A stretch of DNA of 37,604 nt from an uncultured Pelagibacteraceae bacterium (GTDB taxonomy: Bacteria; Pseudomonadota; Alphaproteobacteria; Pelagibacterales; Pelagibacteraceae). The stretch covers positions 1 through 37,604 of the forward strand of contig CACJRJ010000014.1 of NCBI GenBank assembly GCA_902595725.1. Direction: 5' to 3'. The position numbers and the translations under genes are program-made. This document shows, piece by piece, positions 18,175-27,723 of the stretch; positions within the stretch are counted from its first letter, which is position 1, and every line of letters starts with the position of its first letter. The notes under the pieces were generated by a model. It worked only from the letters and a program-made list of their open reading frames with translations, was not told the DNA's origin and did not search any database.

Positions 18175-18839
18175 TGTCATTTTTAAATTCAATTGAAAAA
18201 AAATCTAAAAAATTTGAAAGTCCTTTTGCTCATTGGGAATTAAACGAACCTTTAACTGATGAACAGGTTAATGAGATTGTGAACGCAGATATTGCTAATC
18301 CGACTGAGTATAATCTAAATTATGATGGAACTAGAGCAATTGATGGTGGAGAAGGAAAATTTAGAGAAGGTATTTCAGATGGTGGAAAAGCTTTAAAATT
18401 TAGATGCTTTATAACAAAAGAAAATACGAATAAATTTCCAAATTTAACAAATTTTATTCAAGAACTTCAAAATAGAAAAACTTACGAAAAAATTTCAAGT
18501 CTAATAGGAAAGGATTTATCTAATTCCTATGTTAGGGTTGAAGTTATATGTGATCGAAAAGGTTTTTGGTTAAAGCCACATTGCGATATTAAAGAAAAGC
18601 TTATTTCATGCTTACTTTTCGTAAATAAGTTTAATGAAAATGAGGATTTGGGTACTGATTTTTATGATAGTGAATTGAGAAAAGTTAAAACTCTTCCTTA
18701 TAGAGACAATTATGGATATTTTTTTTCAAGCGGGCCAAATACTTGGCACGGAATGGAAAAAAAAGAAATTGTTAAAGAAAGACGTTGTCTTCAAGTAAAT
18801 TATGTTACTTTTAAAACTGATTGGAAAGTTGAAGATTAA
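18174..18839 (+). CDS. Putative 2-oxoglutarate-Fe(II) oxygenase superfamily protein
   Basis: A 221 aa protein whose second half carries the pattern of a double-stranded beta-helix dioxygenase. His136-x-Asp138 ([10 protein letters not shown]) are candidate Fe(II) ligands with distal His192 (GPNTWHGM). The 2-oxoglutarate arginine would be Arg203 or Arg204 ([11 protein letters not shown]), and GTDFYD (160-165) lies between, where this fold often has GGxF/L. The N-terminal half (1-115) has no motif I know. It is joined to the ELM1-like gene by TAATG, so the pair is translationally coupled. A hydroxylase acting on a small molecule or sugar-linked substrate is plausible. Its stop overlaps the convergent carB stop by 4 bp. 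Substrate unknown. Confidence 0.68.
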   Translation: MSFLNSIEKKSKKFESPFAHWELNEPLTDEQVNEIVNADIANPTEYNLNYDGTRAIDGGEGKFREGISDGGKALKFRCFITKENTNKFPNLTNFIQELQNRKTYEKISSLIGKDLSNSYVRVEVICDRKGFWLKPHCDIKEKLISCLLFVNKFNENEDLGTDFYDSELRKVKTLPYRDNYGYFFSSGPNTWHGMEKKEIVKERRCLQVNYVTFKTDWKVED

Positions 18840-21800
18840 ATTTCTTGTAAAGATTTGACTTCTATTTTTTTTGTTTTTAATGATTTAATAGCCTCTAAAA
18901 AAGCATAAGCAGTTGACATATTTGTACAATAAGGAACTTTATTTATCAAAGTTGACCTTCTTAAAGATGTAGAATCTTGTATACGATATGCACGTTTACC
19001 ACCTCCAGTATTGATCACTAATGCAATTTTTTTTGAATTTAATACATCAATAATATGCGGTGAACCTCCGCTAACTTTATTTATCTTTTTACACTTAATG
19101 CCATTTTTAATAATTCTATTTGCAGTTCCTTCAGTACCACATAATTTAAAACCTAACTTTACTAATTGTTTTGCTAAATCCACTCCTTCATTTTTATGTC
19201 TATCTTTTAAAGAAATAAATGCCAGTCCTTTGGTTGGTAAAGAATTTTGTGAAGCGATTTGACTTTTGGCATATGCTAAACCAAAATCTTTATCTATTCC
19301 CATTACTTCTCCTGTTGATTTCATTTCTGGACCCAACAAAACGTCAACGTTTGGAAATTTATTGAACGGGAAAACAGCTTCTTTAACAGCAAAAATATTT
19401 TTATTTTTATCTTCTAAATTAAATTTTTTTAATTTTTCTCCTGCCATTATTCTTGAAGCAATTTTAGCTAAAGGAATTCCTTTGGCTTTAGAAACAAAAG
19501 GCACAGTTCTACTGGCTCTTGGATTAACTTCAATAATATAGATTTCATCATTTTTAATTGCAAATTGAACGTTCATAAAACCTTTAACTTTTAATGCTAA
19601 TGCTAATTTTTTGGTTTGATTATTAATTTCATCGATTAACTCTTTTTTAATAGCTACCGGAGGTATACAGCATGCTGAATCTCCAGAATGAATTCCAGCT
19701 TCTTCAATATGTTGCATAACTCCAGCAACAAAAACTTCTTTACCATCAGATATTGCATCGACATCAACTTCCATTGCGTTATTAATAAACCTATCAATTA
19801 AAATTGGATTATTTTCTGCAGCCTTAAATGCTTCTTGAACAAAGTCTTTTAGTTGATTTTTTTCATGAACTATTTCCATTGCTCTACCTCCCAATACATA
19901 AGAAGGACGTACAACAAGCGGCAAGCCAATTTCAGAAGCTATTTTTATAGCTTCATTATATGTTTTAGCTATTCCACTATCTGCTTGCTTTAATTTTAAT
20001 TTAATTAAAAGTTTTCTAAATCTGTCTCTATCCTCTGCCAAATCAATTGATGAATATTGAGTACCTATAATTGGTAAAGAGTTATCATGAAGAAATTTTG
20101 CTAATTTAATAGGAGTTTGACCTCCAAATTGTGCAATTATACCTATTAAATTCCCTTTTGATTTTTCTTTTAAAATTATGTTGTGAACGTATTCTTCAAT
20201 CAAAGGTTCAAAATATAATCTATCACTTGTATCGTAATCAGTTGAAACAGTTTCTGGATTACAGTTGATCATTATTGTTTCAAATCCAGCTTCTTTTAAA
20301 GAGTAACTTGCTTGGCAACAACAATAATCAAATTCAATTCCTTGGCCTATTCTATTTGGTCCTCCACCTAAAATAATAATTTTATTTTTTTTAGAAGGAT
20401 CAGACTCACATTCTGTATTTAATGAAAAATTTCTTTGATATGTAGAGTACATGTAAGGAGTGAAAGATTTAAATTCAGCAGCACATGTGTCTACTTTTTT
20501 AAACACAGGCAAAACTTTTAAAGCAATTCTTTTTCTTCTAACAATTTTCTCTTTTAAATTAGTTAGTTGAGATAATTTCTTATCGGAGAAACCAATTGAT
20601 TTAATTCTATTAAATTCGTTAAAATTTTTAGGTAGGCCTTTTTTAGAGATTTTATTTTCTTCATCTACAATTTCTTTGATTTGCTCTAAGAACCAAGGAT
20701 CTACTTTAGATAATTTGTGTATTCTTTTTAAATTAATTTTTTTTCGTACCGCTTCTGCAATTAATAAAATTTTATTTGGGATATTGATCTTAAGTTTCTT
20801 TTCAATATCACTTTTATTTAAATCAAAAATTCTATCTAAACCTGAGAAGCCAATTTCTAAAGATATTAATGCTTTTTGAAGAGATTCCTTAAAGTTTCTT
20901 CCAATTGCCATTGCCTCACCAACTGATTTCATTGAAGTTCCTAATATTGCAGGTGAACTAGAAAACTTCTCAAAAGTAAATCTAGGAATTTTTGTAACCA
21001 CATAATCTATCGTTGGTTCAAAAGATGCGGGTGTAACTTTAGTAATCTCATTTTTTAATTCATCAAGCGTATAACCAATGGCTAGTTTTGCTGCCACTTT
21101 TGCTATTGGAAAACCAGTTGCTTTTGATGCAAGTGCTGAAGATCTAGAAACTCTAGGATTCATTTCTATAACTACCATTCGGCCATTTTTTGGATTAATG
21201 GCAAACTGTACGTTCGAACCTCCAGTTTCTACTCCAATTTTTCTTAAGCACGCAATTGAGGCATTCCTCATAACCTGATATTCTTTGTCAGTTAGAGTTA
21301 AAGCAGGCGCAATTGTAATCGAGTCCCCAGTGTGGATTCCCATAGGGTCTAAATTTTCAATAGAGCATATTATGATGCAGTTATCTTTTCTATCCCTAAC
21401 AACTTCCATTTCGAATTCTTTCCAGCCTTCTAAACACTCTTCTACCAAGACTTGATTCACAGGTGATGCATCAAGACCTTCCTTGACACGTTTGAAAAAA
21501 TCTTTTCTATTTTTGGCTATACCACTTCCAAGTCCACCAAGAGTAAATGCAGGTCTGATTATTGCTGGTAATCCAACTTTACTTAAGCATTTCTTAATTT
21601 GTTTAATATTGTTAACGATCTCTGATTTAGGAAGATTTAATCCAATATCACTCATATTTTTTCTGAATTTTTTTCTATCTTCTGCGTTTGAAATTGCTTT
21701 AGAATTTGCACCAATTAATTCGATTTTATATTTTTTCAGCAATCCAATTTTTTCTGCTTTTATTGCTAAATTTAAAGCAGTTTGTCCCCCCATAGTTGGT

Positions 21801-22060
21801 AAAATTGCATCTGGTTTTTCTTTTACTAAAATTTTTTCTAAAATATCTATTGTTATTGGCTCAACGTAAGTTTTGTCTGCAACGCCAGGGTCAGTCATAA
21901 TTGTTGCAGGATTTGAATTAATTAATATTACTTTATAACCTTCATCTTTTAATGCTTTACATGCTTGCGTACCAGAGTAATCAAATTCACATGCTTGGCC
22001 AATAATTATTGGACCAGCTCCTACTACTAAAATTTTTTTAATATCTTTTCTTTTTGGCAT
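18836..22060 (-). CDS. carB: Carbamoyl-phosphate synthase large subunit
   Basis: It makes carbamoyl phosphate from bicarbonate, ATP and ammonia channelled from CarA, feeding pyrimidine and arginine synthesis. At 1074 aa it is full length. The N-terminal carboxy-phosphate half has [21 protein letters not shown] and the ATP-grasp region. The central oligomerisation domain spans about 405-550. The second half repeats the layout ([21 protein letters not shown], then [13 protein letters not shown]). The C-terminal MGS-like regulatory domain (about 940-1074) follows. Its start overlaps the end of carA by 23 bp, so subunits are co-translated. No lesion seen. Confidence 0.97.
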   Translation of the reverse strand: MPKRKDIKKILVVGAGPIIIGQACEFDYSGTQACKALKDEGYKVILINSNPATIMTDPGVADKTYVEPITIDILEKILVKEKPDAILPTMGGQTALNLAIKAEKIGLLKKYKIELIGANSKAISNAEDRKKFRKNMSDIGLNLPKSEIVNNIKQIKKCLSKVGLPAIIRPAFTLGGLGSGIAKNRKDFFKRVKEGLDASPVNQVLVEECLEGWKEFEMEVVRDRKDNCIIICSIENLDPMGIHTGDSITIAPALTLTDKEYQVMRNASIACLRKIGVETGGSNVQFAINPKNGRMVVIEMNPRVSRSSALASKATGFPIAKVAAKLAIGYTLDELKNEITKVTPASFEPTIDYVVTKIPRFTFEKFSSSPAILGTSMKSVGEAMAIGRNFKESLQKALISLEIGFSGLDRIFDLNKSDIEKKLKINIPNKILLIAEAVRKKINLKRIHKLSKVDPWFLEQIKEIVDEENKISKKGLPKNFNEFNRIKSIGFSDKKLSQLTNLKEKIVRRKRIALKVLPVFKKVDTCAAEFKSFTPYMYSTYQRNFSLNTECESDPSKKNKIIILGGGPNRIGQGIEFDYCCCQASYSLKEAGFETIMINCNPETVSTDYDTSDRLYFEPLIEEYVHNIILKEKSKGNLIGIIAQFGGQTPIKLAKFLHDNSLPIIGTQYSSIDLAEDRDRFRKLLIKLKLKQADSGIAKTYNEAIKIASEIGLPLVVRPSYVLGGRAMEIVHEKNQLKDFVQEAFKAAENNPILIDRFINNAMEVDVDAISDGKEVFVAGVMQHIEEAGIHSGDSACCIPPVAIKKELIDEINNQTKKLALALKVKGFMNVQFAIKNDEIYIIEVNPRASRTVPFVSKAKGIPLAKIASRIMAGEKLKKFNLEDKNKNIFAVKEAVFPFNKFPNVDVLLGPEMKSTGEVMGIDKDFGLAYAKSQIASQNSLPTKGLAFISLKDRHKNEGVDLAKQLVKLGFKLCGTEGTANRIIKNGIKCKKINKVSGGSPHIIDVLNSKKIALVINTGGGKRAYRIQDSTSLRRSTLINKVPYCTNMSTAYAFLEAIKSLKTKKIEVKSLQEI

Positions 22061-23231
22061 TTTTTTTTACTTCATTAATAAATTGATTAAATAAATAATG
22101 ACTGTCTTGAGGACCAGGATTTGATTCTGGATGATATTGCACAGAAAAAACAGCTTTATTTTTTAATTTTATTCCTTCTACAGAATTGTCAAATAAAGAT
22201 TTGTGAGTCATCTCAACATCTTTTGGTAAGCTTTCTTTTATTACTTCAAATCCATGATTTTGACTTGTTATCTCAACTTTACTATTAATTAAATTTTTTA
22301 CTGGATGATTTGCACCTCTATGGCCCAATTTCATTTTTTTTGTTTTTGCTTTGAGCGCTAAAGCTAACAATTGGTGTCCAAGACATATTCCAAATATTGG
22401 AATATTTGTTTTAATTAATTTTTGAATTATATTTATTGCATATTTTCCTGTTGCAGCAGGATCTCCAGGTCCGTTAGATAAAAAAATACCATCAGGTCTT
22501 AATTTAATGATTTCTTCAGCTTCAAGATTGCAAGGAACTACAATTACTTCACAATTAAAATTTGAAAAATATCTTAAAATATTTTTTTTAATTCCATAAT
22601 CAATTGCAATAATTTTATATTTTTTCTTTTTATTTTTTTCAAAACCTTTTTCTTTTTCCCAAGTTTTGAAACCTTTCCATATGTATTTTTTTTTGGTTGT
22701 AACTATTTTTGCTAAATCAAGGCCATTTAATCCTGGCCATTTAATAGAATTATTAGTTAATTTTTTTAAATTAAAATTCCCTTTGTTATTATTAGAGATG
22801 GTGCCTTTAGGGGCTCCTTTGTCTCTTATAAAATTAGTTAGGCTTCTAGTATCTAGTCCTGTTATTCCTACAATTTTATTTTTTTTTAACCAGGCATCCA
22901 ATTTTTTTAAGGATCTATAGTTTGACGGATTAGTTATTTCTGTATTAAAAATAACTCCTTTTGTCCAAATCTTATCTGACTCATGATCTTCATTGTTAGT
23001 ACCAACATTTCCAATGTGTGGAAAAGTAAAGTTGATAATTTGTCCAGCATAAGATGGATCAGATATAATTTCTTGATAACCTGTTAAAGAAGTATTGAAG
23101 CAAACTTCTCCTGTGGCCATTCCTTGATATCCAATACCAACACCCTTAAATATTGTTTTGTTTTCAAGAACTAAAACGCCTGATGAAAAATGTGAGAATT
23201 TTTTTGAGTTTACTTTTTGCTTTTTGTTCAA
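22038..23231 (-). CDS. carA: Carbamoyl-phosphate synthase small (glutaminase) subunit
   Basis: The class I glutamine amidotransferase subunit that supplies ammonia to CarB. The 397 aa protein has the CPSase small-chain domain ([55 protein letters not shown]) and the GATase domain with the nucleophile Cys in [13 protein letters not shown] and the His/Glu pair in [10 protein letters not shown]. The first ~12 residues are a basic extension before the conserved start. It is the first gene of carA-carB and faces yqeY across a 123-bp region carrying palindromes, described separately. Confidence 0.96.
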   Translation of the reverse strand: MNKKQKVNSKKFSHFSSGVLVLENKTIFKGVGIGYQGMATGEVCFNTSLTGYQEIISDPSYAGQIINFTFPHIGNVGTNNEDHESDKIWTKGVIFNTEITNPSNYRSLKKLDAWLKKNKIVGITGLDTRSLTNFIRDKGAPKGTISNNNKGNFNLKKLTNNSIKWPGLNGLDLAKIVTTKKKYIWKGFKTWEKEKGFEKNKKKKYKIIAIDYGIKKNILRYFSNFNCEVIVVPCNLEAEEIIKLRPDGIFLSNGPGDPAATGKYAINIIQKLIKTNIPIFGICLGHQLLALALKAKTKKMKLGHRGANHPVKNLINSKVEITSQNHGFEVIKESLPKDVEMTHKSLFDNSVEGIKLKNKAVFSVQYHPESNPGPQDSHYLFNQFINEVKKNAKKKRY

Positions 23232-23235
23232 TTAC

Positions 23236-23247
23236 AACTCATGAGTT
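23236..23247. repeat. 12-bp perfect palindrome upstream of carA
   Basis: AACTCATGAGTT reads the same on both strands and lies 5 bp before the carA ATG (23231) in transcription direction, covering its ribosome-binding position. It could be an operator or chance; nothing in the sequence identifies a binding protein. Confidence 0.4.
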
Positions 23248-23312
23248 AAAGGTTAATACAACAAAAGGTATTTTTTCGCAACAGATCTAATATATTTTTT
23301 TTAAAATACAAT

Positions 23313-23334
23313 TTGTTCTTTTGAACAATTTTTT
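23313..23334. promoter_or_regulatory. Inverted repeat with T-tract between carA and yqeY
   Basis: TTGTTC (23313-23318), a TTTT loop and GAACAA (23323-23328) form a perfect 6-bp inverted repeat, with AA/TT matches one base further out, followed by six Ts (23329-23334). Read on plus it resembles a weak terminator, but no plus-strand gene ends here, since carA is transcribed away. A palindromic operator in a divergent promoter region is the better reading. It lies 20 bp before the yqeY ATG. Confidence 0.45.
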
Positions 23335-23354
23335 CTATACAGTGGATAAAACTA

Positions 23355-23816
23355 ATGGATCTCAAAAATAAAATTAATTTGGATTATAATGAAGCTTTAA
23401 AAGCCAAAGATAAATCAAAAATATCAACTTATAGGTTAATTTTATCAGCTATAAAGGATCTTGATATATCTAATAGATCAGGGCCAAACAAAAAAGATAC
23501 AGATGATACTGATATTAAAACGCTTTTAAAAAAAATGATTAAGCAAAGAACCGAATCAATTGATGTTTATAAAAAAAACAACAGAGAAGATTTATTAAAA
23601 ATTGAAGAAAATGAACATAAAATATTATCTTCATATTTGCCAAAACAATTAAGTGAGGAAGAAACAAAGAAAATATGTTCTGAAGTTGTGCAAAAACTTG
23701 GGGCAAGTTCAATAAAAGATATGGGAAAAGTTATGGGAGAATTGAAAAAAAATTATTCAGATGCTTTAGATTTTTCCAAAGCTGGATCTTTGTTAAAGGA
23801 AATATTAGGGAAGTAA
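23355..23816 (+). CDS. yqeY: GatB/YqeY-domain protein
   Basis: A 153 aa protein of the YqeY family, homologous to the C-terminal tail domain of the GatB/GatE amidotransferases that bind tRNA. The function of the stand-alone protein is not established. The sequence shows the family's two halves: an N-terminal helical bundle with DYNEALKAKDKSKISTYRLILSAIKD, and a C-terminal YqeY helix set (YLPKQLSEEE, then MGKVMGELKKNY). It sits 9 bp before dnaG, in the place rpsU takes in the E. coli rpsU-dnaG-rpoD operon. The yqeY-dnaG-rpoD order beside divergent carA is known in alphaproteobacteria. Confidence 0.92.
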   Translation: MDLKNKINLDYNEALKAKDKSKISTYRLILSAIKDLDISNRSGPNKKDTDDTDIKTLLKKMIKQRTESIDVYKKNNREDLLKIEENEHKILSSYLPKQLSEEETKKICSEVVQKLGASSIKDMGKVMGELKKNYSDALDFSKAGSLLKEILGK

Positions 23817-23825
23817 TACTAGTTT

Positions 23826-25601
23826 ATGAAATATCCAAAAGAATATTTAGATGAAATTAAAACTCGATTAAAAGTCTCAACTGTAGTTTCAAAGTCAGTT
23901 AATTTAAAAAAAAGGGGAAAAGAATTTGTAGGGCTTTCTCCTTTTAAAACTGAAAAAACACCATCGTTTACTGTTAATGATGAAAAGGGTTTTTATCACT
24001 GCTTCAGCACAGCAGAGCATGGAAATATTTTTGATTTTATTATGAAAACTCAAAACTTAAAATTTGGAGAAGCAGTTAAATATTTAGCAAATTTAGCAGG
24101 TATGCAGCCATACACATTTTCTAAAAAAGATGAAGAAAGGGAAAAAAAGTGGAATGAATATTCTGAAATATTTAAAATGTATGTGGAGTTTTATCATAAC
24201 GAACTTTTAAAGAATCAGGACTTTAATTTTGCAAAAGAGTATTTAAAAAAACGAAGATTATCAAAAGAGGATGTTTTAAATTTTAAAATTGGTTTTGTTC
24301 CTTTTAATTCAAATTTTTATGAAAAAATTAAATCTAAGTTTGATGAAAAAAACATAATAGATACAGGTTTATTCTATTTTGATGATAAAAAAAAAATATA
24401 TGTGGAAAGATTCAGAGACAGGATCATTTTTCCAATTAATAGTATTACTGGACAACCAATAGCTTTGGGAGGAAGAACAATTAAGGAAAATAATTATTTA
24501 GCAAAATATATTAATTCACCTGAAACCCCTTTTTTTAAAAAAGGGTCAAATTTGTATAATTTGGATTATGCGAGAAAATTGTCAAATAAAATTGAATATG
24601 TTTATTTAGTTGAAGGATATATGGATGTGGTTGGCCTAAGAAGTAAAGGAATAGAAAATGTAGTTGCTAACTTAGGAACATCGCTTACAGACAGACAAAT
24701 ATCAGTTTTGAATCAATTTTATGATGATTTAATAATTTGTTTTGATGGGGATGAAAGTGGCTATAAGGCTGCATTAAGAGCTGCAGAAAACTTAATAAAA
24801 GAATTAAAACCTGAAAAACAAATTTCATTTCTATTTCTTCCAGACAAGGAAGATCCAGATAGTTTTGTTAATAAAAATGGTAAAGATTTTTTCATTGAAT
24901 TTACACAAGAAAATAAGATCTCTATTCATAATTTCATATTTAATCACTATAAAAATGAAACTAAAAATGATCCATCGTCTTTAGCAATATTTGAAAAAAA
25001 AATAAGATCTATAGCATATTCAATAAAGGATGAGTTTATAAAAAAATATGTCTTAGAATTTTTTTTAGAAAAGTTAAGCTTGCTAACTCCAAATACAGCC
25101 CAAAATAAAAATAAAACTTTTTATAAAAAAACCAGGTCATTACAATCTACTCAGAAACACTTTAATGAAACAAAGAATTTAAGTTCAATTGAAATTAAAG
25201 AATTTTCATTTCTATATTTAATTATTAATAATTTAGAGTTAGTTAAAAATTATTTAAATTTACTCGAAAATGTAAAATTGTTCTCAAATGAAAATAAAAT
25301 TATTTATGATAGTCTACTAAAAAAGTTACAAAATGATAAACCACTATCAAAAAATGATTTATCGTTAGATCCTCAAATATTAGAGAAAATTACACAATTT
25401 GCCTCAATTAAGCATATATTAAATAAAATTAAAAATGAAGAATACAAGATACTTGAATTACTCGAAGAAATAATTGGCGATATTAAAAATCATGAACTAG
25501 AAGCCAGAATAGAGAAATTAGAATCAAAATTTTCAAAAGATTTAGATGAAAGTACATTTAACGAAATAAGAGAATTAAAAAAATCTCAAAAAATCAATTA
25601 A
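23826..25601 (+). CDS. dnaG: DNA primase with degenerate zinc-binding motif
   Basis: It makes RNA primers for replication. The 591 aa protein has the N-terminal CHC2-type domain (about 1-95). The RNA polymerase domain contains a TOPRIM core (LVEGYMDVVGLRSKGIENVV and LIICFDGDESGYKAALRA, around 260-330), with a C-terminal helicase-interacting region (about 440-591) that is poorly conserved. The CHC2 zinc ligands are mostly gone: the usual C-x2-H-x17-C-x2-C reads Ser38-x2-Lys41-x17-Cys59-x2-Thr62 with exact spacing kept (GLSPFKTEKTPSF and FYHCFST). The fold's other conserved residues (EKTPSFTVNDEKGFYHCF) remain, so the domain is present but probably zinc-free. It is in operon with yqeY and rpoD. 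Confidence 0.95.
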   Translation: MKYPKEYLDEIKTRLKVSTVVSKSVNLKKRGKEFVGLSPFKTEKTPSFTVNDEKGFYHCFSTAEHGNIFDFIMKTQNLKFGEAVKYLANLAGMQPYTFSKKDEEREKKWNEYSEIFKMYVEFYHNELLKNQDFNFAKEYLKKRRLSKEDVLNFKIGFVPFNSNFYEKIKSKFDEKNIIDTGLFYFDDKKKIYVERFRDRIIFPINSITGQPIALGGRTIKENNYLAKYINSPETPFFKKGSNLYNLDYARKLSNKIEYVYLVEGYMDVVGLRSKGIENVVANLGTSLTDRQISVLNQFYDDLIICFDGDESGYKAALRAAENLIKELKPEKQISFLFLPDKEDPDSFVNKNGKDFFIEFTQENKISIHNFIFNHYKNETKNDPSSLAIFEKKIRSIAYSIKDEFIKKYVLEFFLEKLSLLTPNTAQNKNKTFYKKTRSLQSTQKHFNETKNLSSIEIKEFSFLYLIINNLELVKNYLNLLENVKLFSNENKIIYDSLLKKLQNDKPLSKNDLSLDPQILEKITQFASIKHILNKIKNEEYKILELLEEIIGDIKNHELEARIEKLESKFSKDLDESTFNEIRELKKSQKIN

Positions 25602-25667
25602 ATCAATAAATTTAAATATGGATTTTTTTGAATTTACCACTATATAAGACATCCGAACTTTATTGCT

Positions 25668-27503
25668 GTGGAACGAATTATTACAAAATCATTTGCTAGA
25701 CTAATGGGTCGTGGGATCCATAGAGGATTTATAACTTATGAAGAGTTAAATAAATCCCTCGGAAAAAGAAATCTATCTACAGAAAATCTTTCTCAAGCTT
25801 TCATGCATATTTTGGATGATAAAATTTCTTTAGTTGAAAAAAAATCTGATTACAAAACTCTAAAGAAAAAAGAATCTTCCTCAAAAGATGAAGGCAAAAC
25901 TATTGAAAAGAGTGATGACCCAATCAGAATGTATTTGAGAGAAATGGGAGGAGTTGAGCTTTTATCAAGAGAAGGTGAAATTGCTATCGCAAAAAGAATT
26001 GAAGCTGGAAAAGATGTAATGTTAAATGCTCTTTCTCAAAGCCCAATTACGGCTCAACAATTTTTTGAATGGGATATAAAACTTCAAAATGATGAAATTT
26101 TAGTTAGAGAAATCATAGACATAGATACAAATTACACAGAGGATGAAGAAACTGGTTCTAACAATAAACAAAAGAAAACAGATTCAGATACGACAGAGGA
26201 AAATACAGCAGAAACACAGGAAACATCAGATGATGAATTTAATCCTACTCTTGCTGCAATGGAAACTGAGATTAAACCAAAAATTCTACAGACTGTGAGT
26301 ACTCTTAAAAAAGAGTATAATAAACTAATTAAATATCAAAATGAAAAACTTCAGAGCCTACTAAGATCTGAGACTTTTTCTACTTCTAAAGAAAAAAATT
26401 ATCAAAAGATTGTGGAAAGTATTCTTGAAAATATAAAATCTTTACAGCTTTCGCCTTCGGTTTTAGAGGAATTAGTTCAAAAGCATTATATGGAGAATAA
26501 AAAAATAATTTCCTTAGAAGGTAATTTATTGCGACTTGCACTAGATAGCAAAATATCTAGAGAAGAGTTTATTAAATTTTATGTTGGAAATGAAATAAAT
26601 CCAAATTTAAAAGCATTTTTGGGCACGAACGATTTATGGAAAAAATTTTTAAATAAAAATAAAGATGAGTTTAAAAATATTAGAGAAAGGTTAATAGAGA
26701 TAAGTAATAAGCTTGGAATTTCAGTAACAGATTTTAAAAAATTAGTAAGCAGAATTCAAAAAGGAGAAAAAGAATCTAGAATTGCAAAAAAAGAAATGGT
26801 CGAAGCGAATCTTAGGCTGGTAATTTCTATTGCTAAAAAATATACAAATAGAGGACTTCAGTTTTTAGATTTAATTCAAGAAGGAAATATTGGGCTGATG
26901 AAAGCAGTTGATAAATTTGAATATCGAAGAGGATATAAATTTTCAACTTATGCCACTTGGTGGATTAGACAAGCAATTACAAGATCAATTGCTGATCAAG
27001 CCAGAACTATAAGAATACCAGTCCATATGATTGAGACAATAAATAAAATTGTCAGAACCCAAAGATTGATCCTAAGTGAATTTGGTAGAGAAGCAACGCC
27101 AGAAGAATTATCAAAAAAATTAAGAATGCCATTAGACAAAGTTAGAAAAGTTTTAAAAATATCAAAAGAACCTGTTTCATTAGAAAAACCTGTTGGAGAT
27201 GAAGAAGATAGCAGTCTTGGAGATTTTATAGAAGACACAAAAGCACTCGCTCCTTTAGAACAAGCAATAAAATCTAATTTAAGCGAGGCAACAACAAAAA
27301 TTTTATCAACGCTAACACCAAGAGAAGAAAGAGTTTTAAGAATGAGATTTGGTGTTGGTATGAATACTGATCATACGTTAGAAGAAGTAGGCTTACAATT
27401 TTCAGTCACTAGAGAAAGAATAAGGCAAATTGAAGCGAAAGCACTAAGAAAATTAAAACATCCTAGTAGATCAAAACAACTTAAAAGTTTCTTAGACAGT
27501 TAA
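25668..27503 (+). CDS. rpoD: RNA polymerase primary sigma factor (sigma70)
   Basis: The housekeeping sigma factor. The 611 aa protein shows region 1.1 ([17 protein letters not shown]), region 1.2 ([21 protein letters not shown]), a long non-conserved region with an acidic stretch (about 150-190), and region 2 ([35 protein letters not shown]). Regions 3 and 4 follow ([39 protein letters not shown]). The call uses GTG 25668; no in-frame ATG exists just upstream, and the first internal ATG (25703) would remove only 11 residues. It lies 66 bp after dnaG, in operon, and a tRNA gene starts six bases after its stop. Conserved regions are intact. Confidence 0.96.
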   Translation: MERIITKSFARLMGRGIHRGFITYEELNKSLGKRNLSTENLSQAFMHILDDKISLVEKKSDYKTLKKKESSSKDEGKTIEKSDDPIRMYLREMGGVELLSREGEIAIAKRIEAGKDVMLNALSQSPITAQQFFEWDIKLQNDEILVREIIDIDTNYTEDEETGSNNKQKKTDSDTTEENTAETQETSDDEFNPTLAAMETEIKPKILQTVSTLKKEYNKLIKYQNEKLQSLLRSETFSTSKEKNYQKIVESILENIKSLQLSPSVLEELVQKHYMENKKIISLEGNLLRLALDSKISREEFIKFYVGNEINPNLKAFLGTNDLWKKFLNKNKDEFKNIRERLIEISNKLGISVTDFKKLVSRIQKGEKESRIAKKEMVEANLRLVISIAKKYTNRGLQFLDLIQEGNIGLMKAVDKFEYRRGYKFSTYATWWIRQAITRSIADQARTIRIPVHMIETINKIVRTQRLILSEFGREATPEELSKKLRMPLDKVRKVLKISKEPVSLEKPVGDEEDSSLGDFIEDTKALAPLEQAIKSNLSEATTKILSTLTPREERVLRMRFGVGMNTDHTLEEVGLQFSVTRERIRQIEAKALRKLKHPSRSKQLKSFLDS

Positions 27504-27509
27504 AATCTT

Positions 27510-27584
27510 GGGCCGTTAGCTCAATAGTAGAGTACTGCATTGACATTGCAGGGGTAGTTGGAGCGTAACCAACACGGCCCACCA
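27510..27584 (+). tRNA. tRNA-Val(GAC) with aberrant D-loop and T-loop
   Basis: A 75-base gene folding into a perfect cloverleaf: a 7-bp acceptor stem (GGGCCGT with ACGGCCC), D-stem GCTC/GAGT, 5-bp anticodon stem CTGCA/TGCAG with loop TTGACAT (anticodon GAC, Val), 5-bp T-stem GTTGG/CCAAC, discriminator A and encoded CCA. The loops are abnormal. The D-loop is AATAGTA, with no GG pair. The T-loop is AGCGTAA instead of TTCRANY, so T54, T55 and A58 are all changed while C56 and G57 stay. The stems and anticodon loop match standard tRNA-Val(GAC), so it derives from one. It follows rpoD by six bases and has no promoter of its own in sight, so it must be cut out of the rpoD transcript. It may be functional with a divergent elbow, or a tRNA-like RNA. 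Confidence 0.85.
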
Positions 27585-27599
27585 TTAAAATATCTTTGT

Positions 27600-27626
27600 T
27601 TGATAACTAAAAAAAAATAGTATAAT
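27600..27626 (+). promoter_or_regulatory. Promoter for the tRNA-CAU gene
   Basis: A perfect -10 TATAAT (27621-27626) lies 12 bp before the tRNA start at 27639. A -35 could be TTGATA (27600-27605, 15-bp spacer) or TTGTTT (27597-27602, 18-bp spacer); neither is ideal. Start of transcription would be about 27633, leaving a very short 5' leader. Confidence 0.5.
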
Positions 27627-27638
27627 TAATATTTTTTA

Positions 27639-27715
27639 GGGCGATTAGCTCAGTTGGTTAGAGCAGTACACTCATAATGTATTGGTCCCAGGTTCGAGTC
27701 CTGGATCGCCCACCA
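27639..27715 (+). tRNA. tRNA with CAU anticodon, probably tRNA-Ile2 (lysidine-modified)
   Basis: A 77-base standard cloverleaf: acceptor GGGCGAT/ATCGCCC, D-arm GCTC-AGTTGGTTA-GAGC with the GG pair, anticodon stem GTACA/TGTAT with loop CTCATAA (anticodon CAT), variable TGGTC, T-arm CCAGG-TTCGAGT-CCTGG, encoded CCA. It is not an initiator, because the anticodon stem lacks the three G-C pairs and the acceptor 1-72 is paired. Elongator Met and Ile2 share CAU. The ATTGGTC stretch and the position after rpoD, where alphaproteobacteria often carry Ile2, favour Ile2, whose C34 would be made lysidine by TilS. The choice is not proven. Confidence 0.85.
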
Positions 27716-27723
27716 TTAAGTAT

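Noticed and set aside
21483..21869. 128-codon plus-strand frame opposite carB
   Set aside because: carB is conserved through this stretch; open antisense frames are expected opposite an AT-rich gene.
27510..27584. Treating the tRNA-Val as a plain pseudogene
   Set aside because: All 21 stem pairs and the CCA are intact, which decay would not leave; loop-only changes are better reported as an unusual tRNA.
27585..27638. tRNA-linked integration site
   Set aside because: No integrase, no repeated tRNA 3' end and no foreign genes are found near the tRNAs.
27639..27715. Initiator tRNA-fMet for the CAU tRNA
   Set aside because: The anticodon stem lacks the three consecutive G-C pairs and the acceptor 1-72 pair is a normal G-C.
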